A DNA stretch of 5,552 nucleotides from an uncultured Mycoplasmatota bacterium (GTDB lineage Bacteria; Bacillota_I; Bacilli_A; RF39; UBA660): positions 1-5,552 of the forward strand of contig CAMMBX010000079.1 of NCBI GenBank assembly GCA_946494345.1, read 5' to 3'. This document shows positions 1 to 5,545 of the stretch, piece after piece. The notes beneath the pieces were generated by a model. That model worked only from the letters and a program-made list of their open reading frames with translations, ran no database searches and had not been told where the DNA came from. Position numbers and translations under genes: made by a program. The stretch's first letter is position 1. The number at the start of each line of letters is the position of its first letter.

Positions 1-2
1 CA

Positions 3-1610
3 GTAGATAAAGAAGAGAAGAATACTTTAACAGTAGGAGCGAATAGTAGTAAAGAGTTCATAATAAACTTAAGTAATCCTAATAATAGAGTAGCAAGATA
101 TAACTTTTATTATGTAGGAAGTATTCCTGATAATGTAGAAATAGGATATATAGTAGACTGTGAGACCAACAGTTTACCAGAAGCGAAAGGAATAAACTTA
201 GAAAAAGTAGATACAATAGGAAGTAGTAATATCTATAAGATAATAGTAAATAATGAAAGTGCTAATGAAGTAACTATAACTTTAGGAGTAAATGTAGGAT
301 TAGATTATAATGACTTATCATTACCTGAGAATGGGCATTTATTTAGTGAATATACAAACAATGAACCAAATGCCCCAGAGTTAGATGATAATATGATTGC
401 CGTAACTTATAACGGAAGTAACTGGGTAAAAGCTGATAATAGTAATGTTGATAATGTTTGGTATAACTATGATAGTGGGGAATGGGCCAATGCCGTAACA
501 GTAAGTTCATCAAGTAGAAGTAGTTACTTAAGTGCCGAAGCAGGGACAGTAATAAATATGGATGATATAGAAACCATGTGGGTATGGATACCAAGATATA
601 GTTATAGTATTGGTAGTGTTGATGGAGTTAATTACTATGGAAAACAAGGTGAATTTTTAGATACAGTTCCAACCCAAGAATTGCCAGGAGAAATAGATGT
701 TAAGTTTGTAAGAAGTGGAGAAAAAGATAGTTGTAGTGCCCAATATACAGTAGGAGAAGAAATAACAACTTGGTATACCCCTGATGCCTTTACTTTTGGT
801 GATGAAGAGTTAAACGGAATATGGGTAGGAAAGTTTGAAACCTCAAGTAGCGATCCAAGTGCTTCTAATGGCGGAGATAATACAACAGACTCAGATGCAA
901 TGATCAAACCAAATGTTACAAGTTGGCGAAATATAAATGTAAGTAATGCCTTTAATGTAAGTTTAAAAATGAATGATAATGGAAATAGATATGGATTTAC
1001 TGATGCTGTTGATACCCATATGATGAAAAATAGTGAATGGGCTGTGGTTAGTTACCTTAGTCAATCAAAATATGGAAAATTAGGAAATGAGAGTTTTACA
1101 GGTGCAAATAAAGAAATATATCAAAATAAAAGTAATCAATATATAACGGGCTGTAGTTATGGTGCACCATCTAATAACAATATAGATTATGGATGCCATT
1201 ATACCTATGATATAGATATAAATGGAACAGGAGCCTCAACAACTGGAAACATCTATGGAATCTATGATATGAGTGGAGGAGCCTGGGAATATGTCATGGG
1301 AAATTATAATGATATAATAGGAAATTCAGGTTTCTCATCAATGCCAGAAGCAAAGTATTATGATAAATATACAAGTTCTGATGTAAACACTGCTTGTAAT
1401 GGAACCTCTTGTATATCTCATGGTTTGAAAGAAACAGCAGGCTGGTATAATGATTATAAAAATATGCTAACAGAAAATGCTTCTTGGTTTGTACGAAGTG
1501 GAGGTTCTAATAATAGTAATATTTCTGGATTGTTCAATTTTCATGATACCAGTCTTTCTGGAAATAATGATCCATATGATACATTTAGATTAACTACAGT
1601 TATTAAATAA
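3..1610 (+). CDS. Large surface protein with C-terminal FGE-like/C-type-lectin-like domain (5' end missing)
   Basis: The frame is open from the left edge (first full codon at position 3), so the N-terminus lies outside the window. The first in-frame ATG (393) has no ribosome binding site and is internal. About 535 residues are visible. Numbering from position 3: residues 1-125 look like a beta-rich extracellular module; 130-205 contain NGSNWVKAD, a WYNYDSGEWANAV stretch and MWVWIPRYSY, a module I recognise from gut Firmicutes surface proteins; 271-535 form a formylglycine-generating-enzyme (FGE)-like domain with NGIWVGKFE, HMMKNSEWAVVSYLSQSKYG, GNIYGIYDMSGGAWEY, SWFVRSGG and a final DTFRL. 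That order matches the FGE-sulfatase/C-type lectin fold (GLYDMSGNVWEW-like core, RGG...FR ending). The Cys pair of catalytic FGEs is not evident near the C-terminus, so a binding or adhesive role is more likely than catalysis. Several Cys residues could form disulfides. No sortase motif or C-terminal membrane segment follows, so anchoring must be N-terminal or absent. The exact ligand is unknown. Confidence 0.85.
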   Translation, partial: VDKEEKNTLTVGANSSKEFIINLSNPNNRVARYNFYYVGSIPDNVEIGYIVDCETNSLPEAKGINLEKVDTIGSSNIYKIIVNNESANEVTITLGVNVGLDYNDLSLPENGHLFSEYTNNEPNAPELDDNMIAVTYNGSNWVKADNSNVDNVWYNYDSGEWANAVTVSSSSRSSYLSAEAGTVINMDDIETMWVWIPRYSYSIGSVDGVNYYGKQGEFLDTVPTQELPGEIDVKFVRSGEKDSCSAQYTVGEEITTWYTPDAFTFGDEELNGIWVGKFETSSSDPSASNGGDNTTDSDAMIKPNVTSWRNINVSNAFNVSLKMNDNGNRYGFTDAVDTHMMKNSEWAVVSYLSQSKYGKLGNESFTGANKEIYQNKSNQYITGCSYGAPSNNNIDYGCHYTYDIDINGTGASTTGNIYGIYDMSGGAWEYVMGNYNDIIGNSGFSSMPEAKYYDKYTSSDVNTACNGTSCISHGLKETAGWYNDYKNMLTENASWFVRSGGSNNSNISGLFNFHDTSLSGNNDPYDTFRLTTVIK

Positions 1611-1620
1611 TAACAACTAT

Positions 1621-1647
1621 GAAAGTATTTAATACTTTCTTTTTTTC
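1621..1647 (+). terminator. Rho-independent terminator after the surface protein gene
   Basis: An 8-bp perfect stem (GAAAGTAT at 1621-1628, ATACTTTC at 1632-1639) with a 3-nt loop is followed by a run of seven T and then more pyrimidines. It begins 10 nt after the stop codon. The stem is AT-rich, so termination may be incomplete. Confidence 0.8.
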
Positions 1648-1658
1648 TTTTCTTACCG

Positions 1659-1664
1659 TATAAT
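1659..1664 (+). promoter_or_regulatory. Candidate vegetative -10 box for the SDR-lyase operon
   Basis: A perfect TATAAT lies 22 nt before the chosen ATG, between the upstream terminator and the AGGAG ribosome binding site. Transcription would start near 1671 and give a very short leader. No good -35 hexamer is visible at 16-18 bp; that region is the T-rich tail of the terminator. The TGn extension is also absent. The call rests on the -10 box and its position only. Confidence 0.45.
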
Positions 1665-1671
1665 ACTTTCT

Positions 1672-1676
1672 AGGAG
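1672..1676 (+). promoter_or_regulatory. Ribosome binding site fixing the SDR start
   Basis: AGGAG lies 9 nt before ATG 1686. The in-frame TTG at 1677 directly abuts this Shine-Dalgarno sequence with no spacer and so cannot be the start it serves. This decides the start at 1686. Confidence 0.8.
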
Positions 1677-1685
1677 TTGATTATA

Positions 1686-2420
1686 ATGAATGTATTAGTA
1701 ACTGGTAGTAGTAGAGGACTTGGGAAAGCTATTATTTTAGAATATGCTAAGAATGGTTATGATGTTATTATTAATTATAATAACAGTAAAGCTGAGGCTT
1801 TAGAATTAAAAAAATATATAGAGTCTACTTATAAAGTAAAAGCTATAGTAATTAAATGTGATATATCTAAAGAAAATGAAATTGATTCTATGATAGAAGA
1901 GATTTATAAAGAATTTGGTTACCTTGATATTTTAGTAAACAATGCTTCTATTGCTTTAGATCAAGACTTTGAATTAAAGACTAAAGAAGACTTTATGAAA
2001 ACACTAGAAGTAAACTTAGTAGGAACATATTTATTATCTAAAAAAATAGGCCTTAAAATGTTAGAACGAAAAAATGGTAATATTATTAATATTTCATCTA
2101 CTAATGGTCTTGAAACTACCTATCCTGAATCAATTGACTATGATGCTTCTAAAGCAGGAGTTATTTCTCTTAATCATAATCTTGCTAACTACTTTGCCCC
2201 TTATATTAGAGTTAATACTATTTGTCCTGGTTGGATTAATACAGATATGAATAAAGATTTAGATCAAGATTTTATTAATAAAGAATTAGATAAAATTCTA
2301 TTAGGCCGTTTCGCAGAACCCTCTGAAATCGCTAATCTAGCTTATTTCCTTGGTACTGATAAAGCTAGTTATATAAATGATTCTATTATTAGAATAGATG
2401 GGGGTGTTAAAAGTGTTTGA
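1686..2420 (+). CDS. Short-chain dehydrogenase/reductase, FabG-like (3-oxoacyl-ACP reductase family)
   Basis: A 244-residue classical SDR, the usual length for FabG (about 245). Visible motifs: nucleotide-binding TGSSRGLG at 6-13, CDI with Asp59 near the adenine site, NNAS at 85-88, Asn110, catalytic Ser138 in ISST, Tyr152 and Lys156 in YDASK, the CPGW segment at 180-183, and the C-terminal IDGG at 237-240. The full Asn-Ser-Tyr-Lys catalytic set is present, so it should be an active cytosolic NAD(P)H-dependent reductase. The NYNNSKAEA segment after the second strand resembles NADPH-using FabG proteins. The substrate cannot be read from the sequence: it could be the 3-oxoacyl-ACP of fatty acid synthesis or another ketone, and no other fab genes are in the window. 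The gene starts the operon; its TGA overlaps the start of the downstream lyase-family gene, which suggests translational coupling. The end could be extended by only four codons if TGA were read through. Confidence 0.9.
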   Translation: MNVLVTGSSRGLGKAIILEYAKNGYDVIINYNNSKAEALELKKYIESTYKVKAIVIKCDISKENEIDSMIEEIYKEFGYLDILVNNASIALDQDFELKTKEDFMKTLEVNLVGTYLLSKKIGLKMLERKNGNIINISSTNGLETTYPESIDYDASKAGVISLNHNLANYFAPYIRVNTICPGWINTDMNKDLDQDFINKELDKILLGRFAEPSEIANLAYFLGTDKASYINDSIIRIDGGVKSV

Positions 2421-3633
2421 GGAGTTAATTAAAAGAGTCGATTTAAAGATTAAAGATGAATTAAATAAGATTGATGACTTAGAATTAAAAAACAGCGAAA
2501 AGGTATTAAATGCCTTTTTAAAAGAGCAAGTGGCTGAAACTGATTTTAATGCTACTACTGGTTATGGTTATAATGATATAGGTAGAGATAAAATAGAGAA
2601 AATATATGCTGATATATTTAAAGCAGAAGATGCTTTAGTTCGTAATCAGTTTATTTCTGGTTCCCATGCCTTAACAGTCGCTTTTTTTGCTCTTCTTCGT
2701 CCAGGTGATACCCTTTTAAGTATTACTGGTAAACCATATGATACTATGGATGAAGTTATAGGTATTGTTGATAATTCCTCATCTTTAAAAAGCTTTGATA
2801 TTAATTATATGCAAGTAGATCTAGTTAATAATGACTTTGACTATGATAAAATTAAAGAAGTTATTACTACTAATAAAATTAAAGTAATAGAGATACAAAG
2901 AAGTAAAGGATATTCTACTAGGAAGAGTTTAACTATAGACAAAGTAGAGAAAGTTATATCTTTTATTAAATCTCTTGATAAAGATATCATTATTATGGTA
3001 GATAATTGTTATTGTGAATTAGTAAGTACTAAAGAGCCAATAGAAGTAGGGGCCGATATTGCTGTTGGATCTCTAATTAAAAACTTAGGCGGAGGAGTGG
3101 CTCCTAATGGTGCCTATATCGTAGGAAGAAAAGATCTTATTAAAAAATGTGCAGAACGTTTAACTCTACCTGGTGAAGGAAAAGAAGTAGGACCATCTTT
3201 AGGTATTAATAAACAATTACTACAAGGCTTATTCCTTGCTCCTAGTGTTGTCGCCTCATCTCTAAAAACAGCCATATTCACATCGGCATTACTTGAAGAA
3301 TTAGGTTATGACGTAGAACCAAAATACAATGAAGAACGTGCCGATATTGTAGAGAATATTATCTTTAATAACGAAAACCTTTTAATAAAGTATACTCAAG
3401 GAATCCAATCTAATAGTCCAATAGACTCTAATTCACTTCCTATTCCTGATGATATGCCAGGATATACTGATAAAGTAATAATGGCCAGTGGTTCATTTAC
3501 GCAAGGATCATCTATTGAACTATCTTGCGATGGTCCCTTAAGACTTCCATATATTGCCTATCAACAAGGTTCCCTTACTTATACCTATGGCCGACTTGCT
3601 GTTATAAAAGCAGTTTCTAATTTAAAGTCATAA
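2413..3633 (+). CDS. ynbB: PLP-dependent methionine gamma-lyase-family protein (YnbB / 'aluminium resistance' family)
   Basis: With GTG 2413 as start the protein has 406 residues, close to the family norm (about 410-420; Pfam Met_gamma_lyase). It is a fold-type I PLP enzyme: TGYGYND at 49-55, phosphate-binding SGSHA at 82-86, IQRSKGYS near 161-168, VDN with Asp197 (expected to contact the PLP ring nitrogen), and GSLIKNLGGG with Lys223 as the probable Schiff-base lysine. All key positions appear intact. The family is named for similarity to cystathionine/methionine gamma-lyases, but the physiological substrate of YnbB-type proteins is not firmly established, so a C-S lyase role is inference. 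I chose GTG 2413 because a G-rich SD-like run (2400-2406) lies 6-8 nt upstream; the in-frame ATG at 2398 has no SD and would add five residues. The start overlaps the SDR gene by 8 nt, so the two are co-transcribed. No terminator follows the stop. The stop region instead overlaps the spoIIIAH promoter candidate. Confidence 0.88.
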   Translation: MFEELIKRVDLKIKDELNKIDDLELKNSEKVLNAFLKEQVAETDFNATTGYGYNDIGRDKIEKIYADIFKAEDALVRNQFISGSHALTVAFFALLRPGDTLLSITGKPYDTMDEVIGIVDNSSSLKSFDINYMQVDLVNNDFDYDKIKEVITTNKIKVIEIQRSKGYSTRKSLTIDKVEKVISFIKSLDKDIIIMVDNCYCELVSTKEPIEVGADIAVGSLIKNLGGGVAPNGAYIVGRKDLIKKCAERLTLPGEGKEVGPSLGINKQLLQGLFLAPSVVASSLKTAIFTSALLEELGYDVEPKYNEERADIVENIIFNNENLLIKYTQGIQSNSPIDSNSLPIPDDMPGYTDKVIMASGSFTQGSSIELSCDGPLRLPYIAYQQGSLTYTYGRLAVIKAVSNLKS

Positions 3634-3656
3634 AAATACTTCCTTCCTCATAGATT
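3628..3656 (+). promoter_or_regulatory. Candidate sigma-E promoter of spoIIIAH
   Basis: The -35 element TCATAAA (3628-3634) matches the B. subtilis sigma-E consensus KMATATT at 5 of 7 positions. After a 14-nt spacer comes CATAGATT (3649-3656), which matches CATACAHT at 7 of 8. Transcription would start around 3662, seven or so bases before the ribosome binding site. The -35 element includes the last codon and stop of the lyase gene. spoIIIAH in B. subtilis is a sigma-E gene, so element and gene agree. The sigma consensus is taken from B. subtilis. Confidence 0.6.
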
Positions 3657-3677
3657 GTAATAGTAAAAGGGAGGAAG
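3643..3677 (+). promoter_or_regulatory. Inverted repeat able to sequester the spoIIIAH ribosome binding site
   Basis: CTTCCTC (3643-3649) is perfectly complementary to GAGGAAG (3671-3677), with a 21-nt loop. The right arm contains most of the GGGAGG Shine-Dalgarno (3669-3674). The left arm lies upstream of the expected sigma-E transcription start (about 3662), so only RNA reading through from the upstream operon could fold this way. No T-run follows, so it is not a terminator. Confidence 0.45.
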
Positions 3678-3680
3678 CAA

Positions 3681-4211
3681 ATGATTAATAAACAAAATTT
3701 ATGGTTTTTAACTCTTTTTAGTCTTATCTTAGTTCTTAGTGTTTACTACATAACTATGCCTAATGACCTACTAATCGCTAGTAGTTCTACTAATAATAGT
3801 AAAGAAACAGAAGAAAAAAATAATGGTACTACTAGTGAAGAAGATCAAGATACTATTAGTGAAGCCGACAGTTTAACTGCCCTAAGAGTTAGTTTAGATG
3901 AAGAACGTGATAAAGAAAAAGAAGAATTAAAAACTACTATGACTAATGAAGATGCTACAACTGATGAAAAAAATAATGCTTATGAACAATTAAAATATTT
4001 ATCAGTAATAGAAGGTGAAGAAGAAAAATTAGAAAAACTAATAAAAAAAGAACATAAGCTTAACAGCTTTGTTAAAATAGATAACAATACAATTACTGTT
4101 GTAGCAGCTAAGAAAAAACATGATGTATCACTTGCCAATAATATAATGAGAACTATTCAAGGACAGTATGATACTAAAAAAACAATAACTGTTAAATTTG
4201 AAGGTAACTAG
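3681..4211 (+). CDS. spoIIIAH: Stage III sporulation protein AH, SpoIIIAH-like
   Basis: A 176-residue single-pass membrane protein. The N-terminus (KQNLWFLTLFSLILVLSVYY, residues 4-23) carries the characteristic SpoIIIAH start, with the membrane span at about 7-24. It is followed by a Ser/Thr/Glu-rich linker (33-62), a charged helical segment (63-127), and a compact C-terminal domain (about 128-175, ITVVAAKKKHDVS...TITVKFEGN) that fits the YscJ/FliF-like ring-building fold. In B. subtilis, mother-cell SpoIIIAH pairs with forespore SpoIIQ across the intermembrane space to form the feeding channel and is made under sigma-E. It is shorter than the 218-residue B. subtilis protein, mainly in the linker. 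SpoIIIAH normally ends the eight-gene spoIIIA operon, but here it stands alone after a metabolic gene; the other spoIIIA genes are not in the window. The GGGAGG ribosome binding site sits 6 nt before the ATG. Confidence 0.93.
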   Translation: MINKQNLWFLTLFSLILVLSVYYITMPNDLLIASSSTNNSKETEEKNNGTTSEEDQDTISEADSLTALRVSLDEERDKEKEELKTTMTNEDATTDEKNNAYEQLKYLSVIEGEEEKLEKLIKKEHKLNSFVKIDNNTITVVAAKKKHDVSLANNIMRTIQGQYDTKKTITVKFEGN

Positions 4212-4242
4212 TTCTTTTATCTACAACAAATATTCCTTTTCT

Positions 4243-4251
4243 CATAAACTA
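4243..4251 (+). promoter_or_regulatory. Candidate mother-cell sigma-K/sigma-E -10 element of gerE
   Basis: CATAAACTA matches the B. subtilis sigma-K -10 consensus CATANNNTA exactly, and matches the sigma-E element at 7 of 8 positions. It lies 38 nt before the gerE ATG. AC dinucleotides that could serve as the sigma-K -35 lie at 4223-4224 and 4226-4227, giving spacers of 18 or 15 nt rather than the preferred 16-17. B. subtilis gerE is sigma-K dependent, which fits. Confidence 0.5.
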
Positions 4252-4289
4252 CTATTGAAAGCTTCAAGAATTAGGGAAAGGGGATAATT

Positions 4290-4493
4290 ATGAGAGGAAT
4301 ACTAACAACCAGAGAAAAAGAAGTCTTTGAACTTTTAGTAAGCGGACTAACTACTAAAGAAATAGCAGAGTCTTTAAAAATAAGTGAAAAAACAGTTAGA
4401 AATCATATTTCTAATGTTATGCAAAAGCTTGGCGTTAAAGGTAGGGCCAATGCTGTTATAGAGCTATTAAAATTAAACGAAATTGCCTTATAA
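4290..4493 (+). CDS. gerE: GerE, late mother-cell sporulation transcription factor (LuxR-type HTH)
   Basis: A 67-residue protein that is a stand-alone LuxR/GerE helix-turn-helix with no receiver or ligand domain. The sequence LTTREKEVFELLVSGLTTKE (5-24) leads into IAESLKISEKTVRNHIS (25-41), MQKLGVKGRANAV (44-56) and IELLK (57-61). As I recall it, this is nearly the same as B. subtilis GerE across the DNA-binding domain, which is far closer than to LuxR domains of response regulators. The recognition helix is about residues 32-47. B. subtilis GerE has 74 residues; the difference is a shorter N-terminal arm. GerE binds DNA as a dimer in the mother cell and switches late coat and cortex-related genes on or off, acting after sigma-K. 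The ribosome binding site AAAGGGGA (4277-4284) is well placed before ATG 4290. It sits 78 nt after spoIIIAH without a terminator between them, so readthrough from spoIIIAH is possible besides its own promoter. Confidence 0.94.
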   Translation: MRGILTTREKEVFELLVSGLTTKEIAESLKISEKTVRNHISNVMQKLGVKGRANAVIELLKLNEIAL

Positions 4494-4519
4494 AAAGTAC
4501 TAAACAAGTACTTTTTTTT
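4492..4519 (+). terminator. Rho-independent terminator after gerE
   Basis: A perfect 9-bp stem (AAAAAGTAC at 4492-4500, GTACTTTTT at 4508-4516) with a 7-nt loop runs into a T tract ending at 4519. The left arm begins inside the gerE stop codon. The A-run and T-run flanks mean it could also act on the opposite strand. It separates gerE from gerM, with gerM starting only 23 nt later. Confidence 0.85.
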
Positions 4520-4541
4520 ATATACTTTAGTAGGTGATTTT

Positions 4542-5492
4542 ATGCTAAGAAGAAAAGCTTTAAGAAAAATATTTATTACAACTATGAGTATTTTTATAAT
4601 TATGACTATCTATCTTATACCATTAACAGAAAAGACTCTAGAGACTAATTTAGAATTTGAATATATTACAGATCTTGCCAATTCTTCTATTTATTTGTTA
4701 GATAAAAACAACTATTTAGTTAAGACTAAAGTATTATTAGATAATGATTTAGAAGAAGATAATATTAAAAGTATTATAAATAATTTAACTATAAGTAATG
4801 AAAGTAAATTTCCTGATAATTTAAAAGGTATAATACCTAAAGGAACAAAATTAAATGAAGTTATAATAGATAATGATTTAGTTACCTTAGATTTTTCAAA
4901 AGAGTTTTTAAAAATAGAAGAAGCTCTATCTACAAAATTAATAGAATCTATTGTCTATTCTATAACTGAATTAGATAATATAACTAAAGTAAATATTACG
5001 GTAGAATCAATTCCTTTAGAAACGTATCCCAATAGTAGTAAGCAACTAACCATGCCTTTAACTAGAAATATAGGTATTAATAATGAATATACCTATAATA
5101 CTTTAGATAATATTACAAAAGTAGTTATATACTATGGTGAAGATATAAATAATGATGTTTACTATGTTCCAGTTACTAAGTATTTAAATAATAAGGATAA
5201 TAAAGATAAAATAAATATAATAGTAGAAGAACTGACAACAAGTTATATTTATGAAGATAATTTAAGAAGTATTTTAAATGAAAATGTAGAACTGATAGAT
5301 AAGGAAATAATAGATAATGATCTATTAGTATTAGATTTTAACAACGCTTTATTTGATAGTGATAGTACAATAAAAGAAGAAGTTTTGTATATGTTAAGTT
5401 ATTCTGCCTTTGCTAATTATGATGTAAACACTATTAGTTTTAGAGTCGATGGTAAAGATATAGAAACCGTTAAAAGAAGCAGTTTAAATTAA
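4542..5492 (+). CDS. gerM: GerM, sporulation/germination protein with two GerMN domains
   Basis: A 316-residue protein with a positively charged N-terminus (MLRRKALRKI), one hydrophobic segment (about 11-27) and an exported region containing two copies of the GerMN domain (about 49-157 and 193-304). The copies share the motif VIIDNDLVTLDFSKEF at 107-122 and EIIDNDLLVLDFNNALF at 255-271. B. subtilis GerM (about 366 residues) also has two such domains, so the assignment is good. There it is a sigma-E-made lipoprotein of the mother-cell membrane, required for SpoIIQ-SpoIIIAH complex localisation, cortex integrity and germination. The protein here has no Cys at the end of the hydrophobic segment, so it lacks a lipobox and is probably held by an uncleaved signal anchor. 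The ribosome binding site AGGTGAT (4532-4538) pairs with the distal part of the anti-SD. gerE and gerM lie close together in B. subtilis too. No convincing dedicated promoter is visible in the 48-nt gap behind the gerE terminator. Confidence 0.9.
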   Translation: MLRRKALRKIFITTMSIFIIMTIYLIPLTEKTLETNLEFEYITDLANSSIYLLDKNNYLVKTKVLLDNDLEEDNIKSIINNLTISNESKFPDNLKGIIPKGTKLNEVIIDNDLVTLDFSKEFLKIEEALSTKLIESIVYSITELDNITKVNITVESIPLETYPNSSKQLTMPLTRNIGINNEYTYNTLDNITKVVIYYGEDINNDVYYVPVTKYLNNKDNKDKINIIVEELTTSYIYEDNLRSILNENVELIDKEIIDNDLLVLDFNNALFDSDSTIKEEVLYMLSYSAFANYDVNTISFRVDGKDIETVKRSSLN

Positions 5493-5531
5493 AAAAGATA
5501 GTGTTAAACATTAGTTAAAATGATACCGATT

Positions 5532-5537
5532 TATAAT
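5532..5537 (+). promoter_or_regulatory. Candidate -10 box at the right edge
   Basis: TATAAT lies 40 nt after gerM, pointing out of the window. No convincing -35 hexamer is seen at 16-18 bp (CATTAG at 17), though TTAGTT occurs at 15. Any gene it serves is outside the window. Its last base is the first base of the DnaA box. Confidence 0.35.
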
Positions 5538-5545
5538 GTGGATAA
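5537..5545 (-). promoter_or_regulatory. Perfect DnaA box (TTATCCACA on the minus strand)
   Basis: TGTGGATAA on the + strand is the exact complement of the consensus DnaA box. It overlaps the expected start point of the TATAAT promoter candidate just upstream, the arrangement expected of a promoter controlled by DnaA or of the edge of an origin. Only one exact box is inside the window, so an origin cannot be claimed. Confidence 0.45.

Noticed and set aside
393..395. ATG as start of the surface protein
   Set aside because: The same frame is open to the left edge with sensible beta-rich sequence, and there is no ribosome binding site before 393.
343..594. Minus-strand open frame of 83 codons
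   Set aside because: It lies wholly opposite the surface protein gene, encodes a low-complexity Tyr/His/Leu-rich product with no recognisable motif, and arises from AT-rich coding sequence.
635..907. Minus-strand open frame of 90 codons
   Set aside because: Antisense to the surface protein gene, with no domain and a composition explained by the opposite frame.
1170..1592. Catalytic formylglycine-generating enzyme
   Set aside because: The core fold motifs are present, but no Cys pair is seen in the expected C-terminal active-site region and no sulfatase partner is nearby.
1677..1679. TTG as start of the SDR
   Set aside because: It directly follows the AGGAG with no spacing. ATG 1686 has correct spacing and gives the normal SDR N-terminus.
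2398..2400. ATG as start of the lyase-family gene
   Set aside because: No SD upstream, while GTG 2413 has a G-rich SD-like run. The alternative differs by only five residues and cannot be fully excluded.
4217..4225. TTATCTACA, one mismatch from a DnaA box, upstream of gerE
   Set aside because: Single near-match in AT-rich intergenic DNA, overlapping the expected gerE promoter; one-mismatch hits are common by chance.
4255..4267. Small palindrome TTGAA-AGC-TTCAA in the gerE leader
   Set aside because: Only 5-bp arms. It could be chance and does not match a regulator site I can name.
4521..4528. TATACTTT as a sigma-E -10 element for gerM
   Set aside because: Only 6 of 8 match, there is no -35, and transcription would start inside the ribosome binding site.
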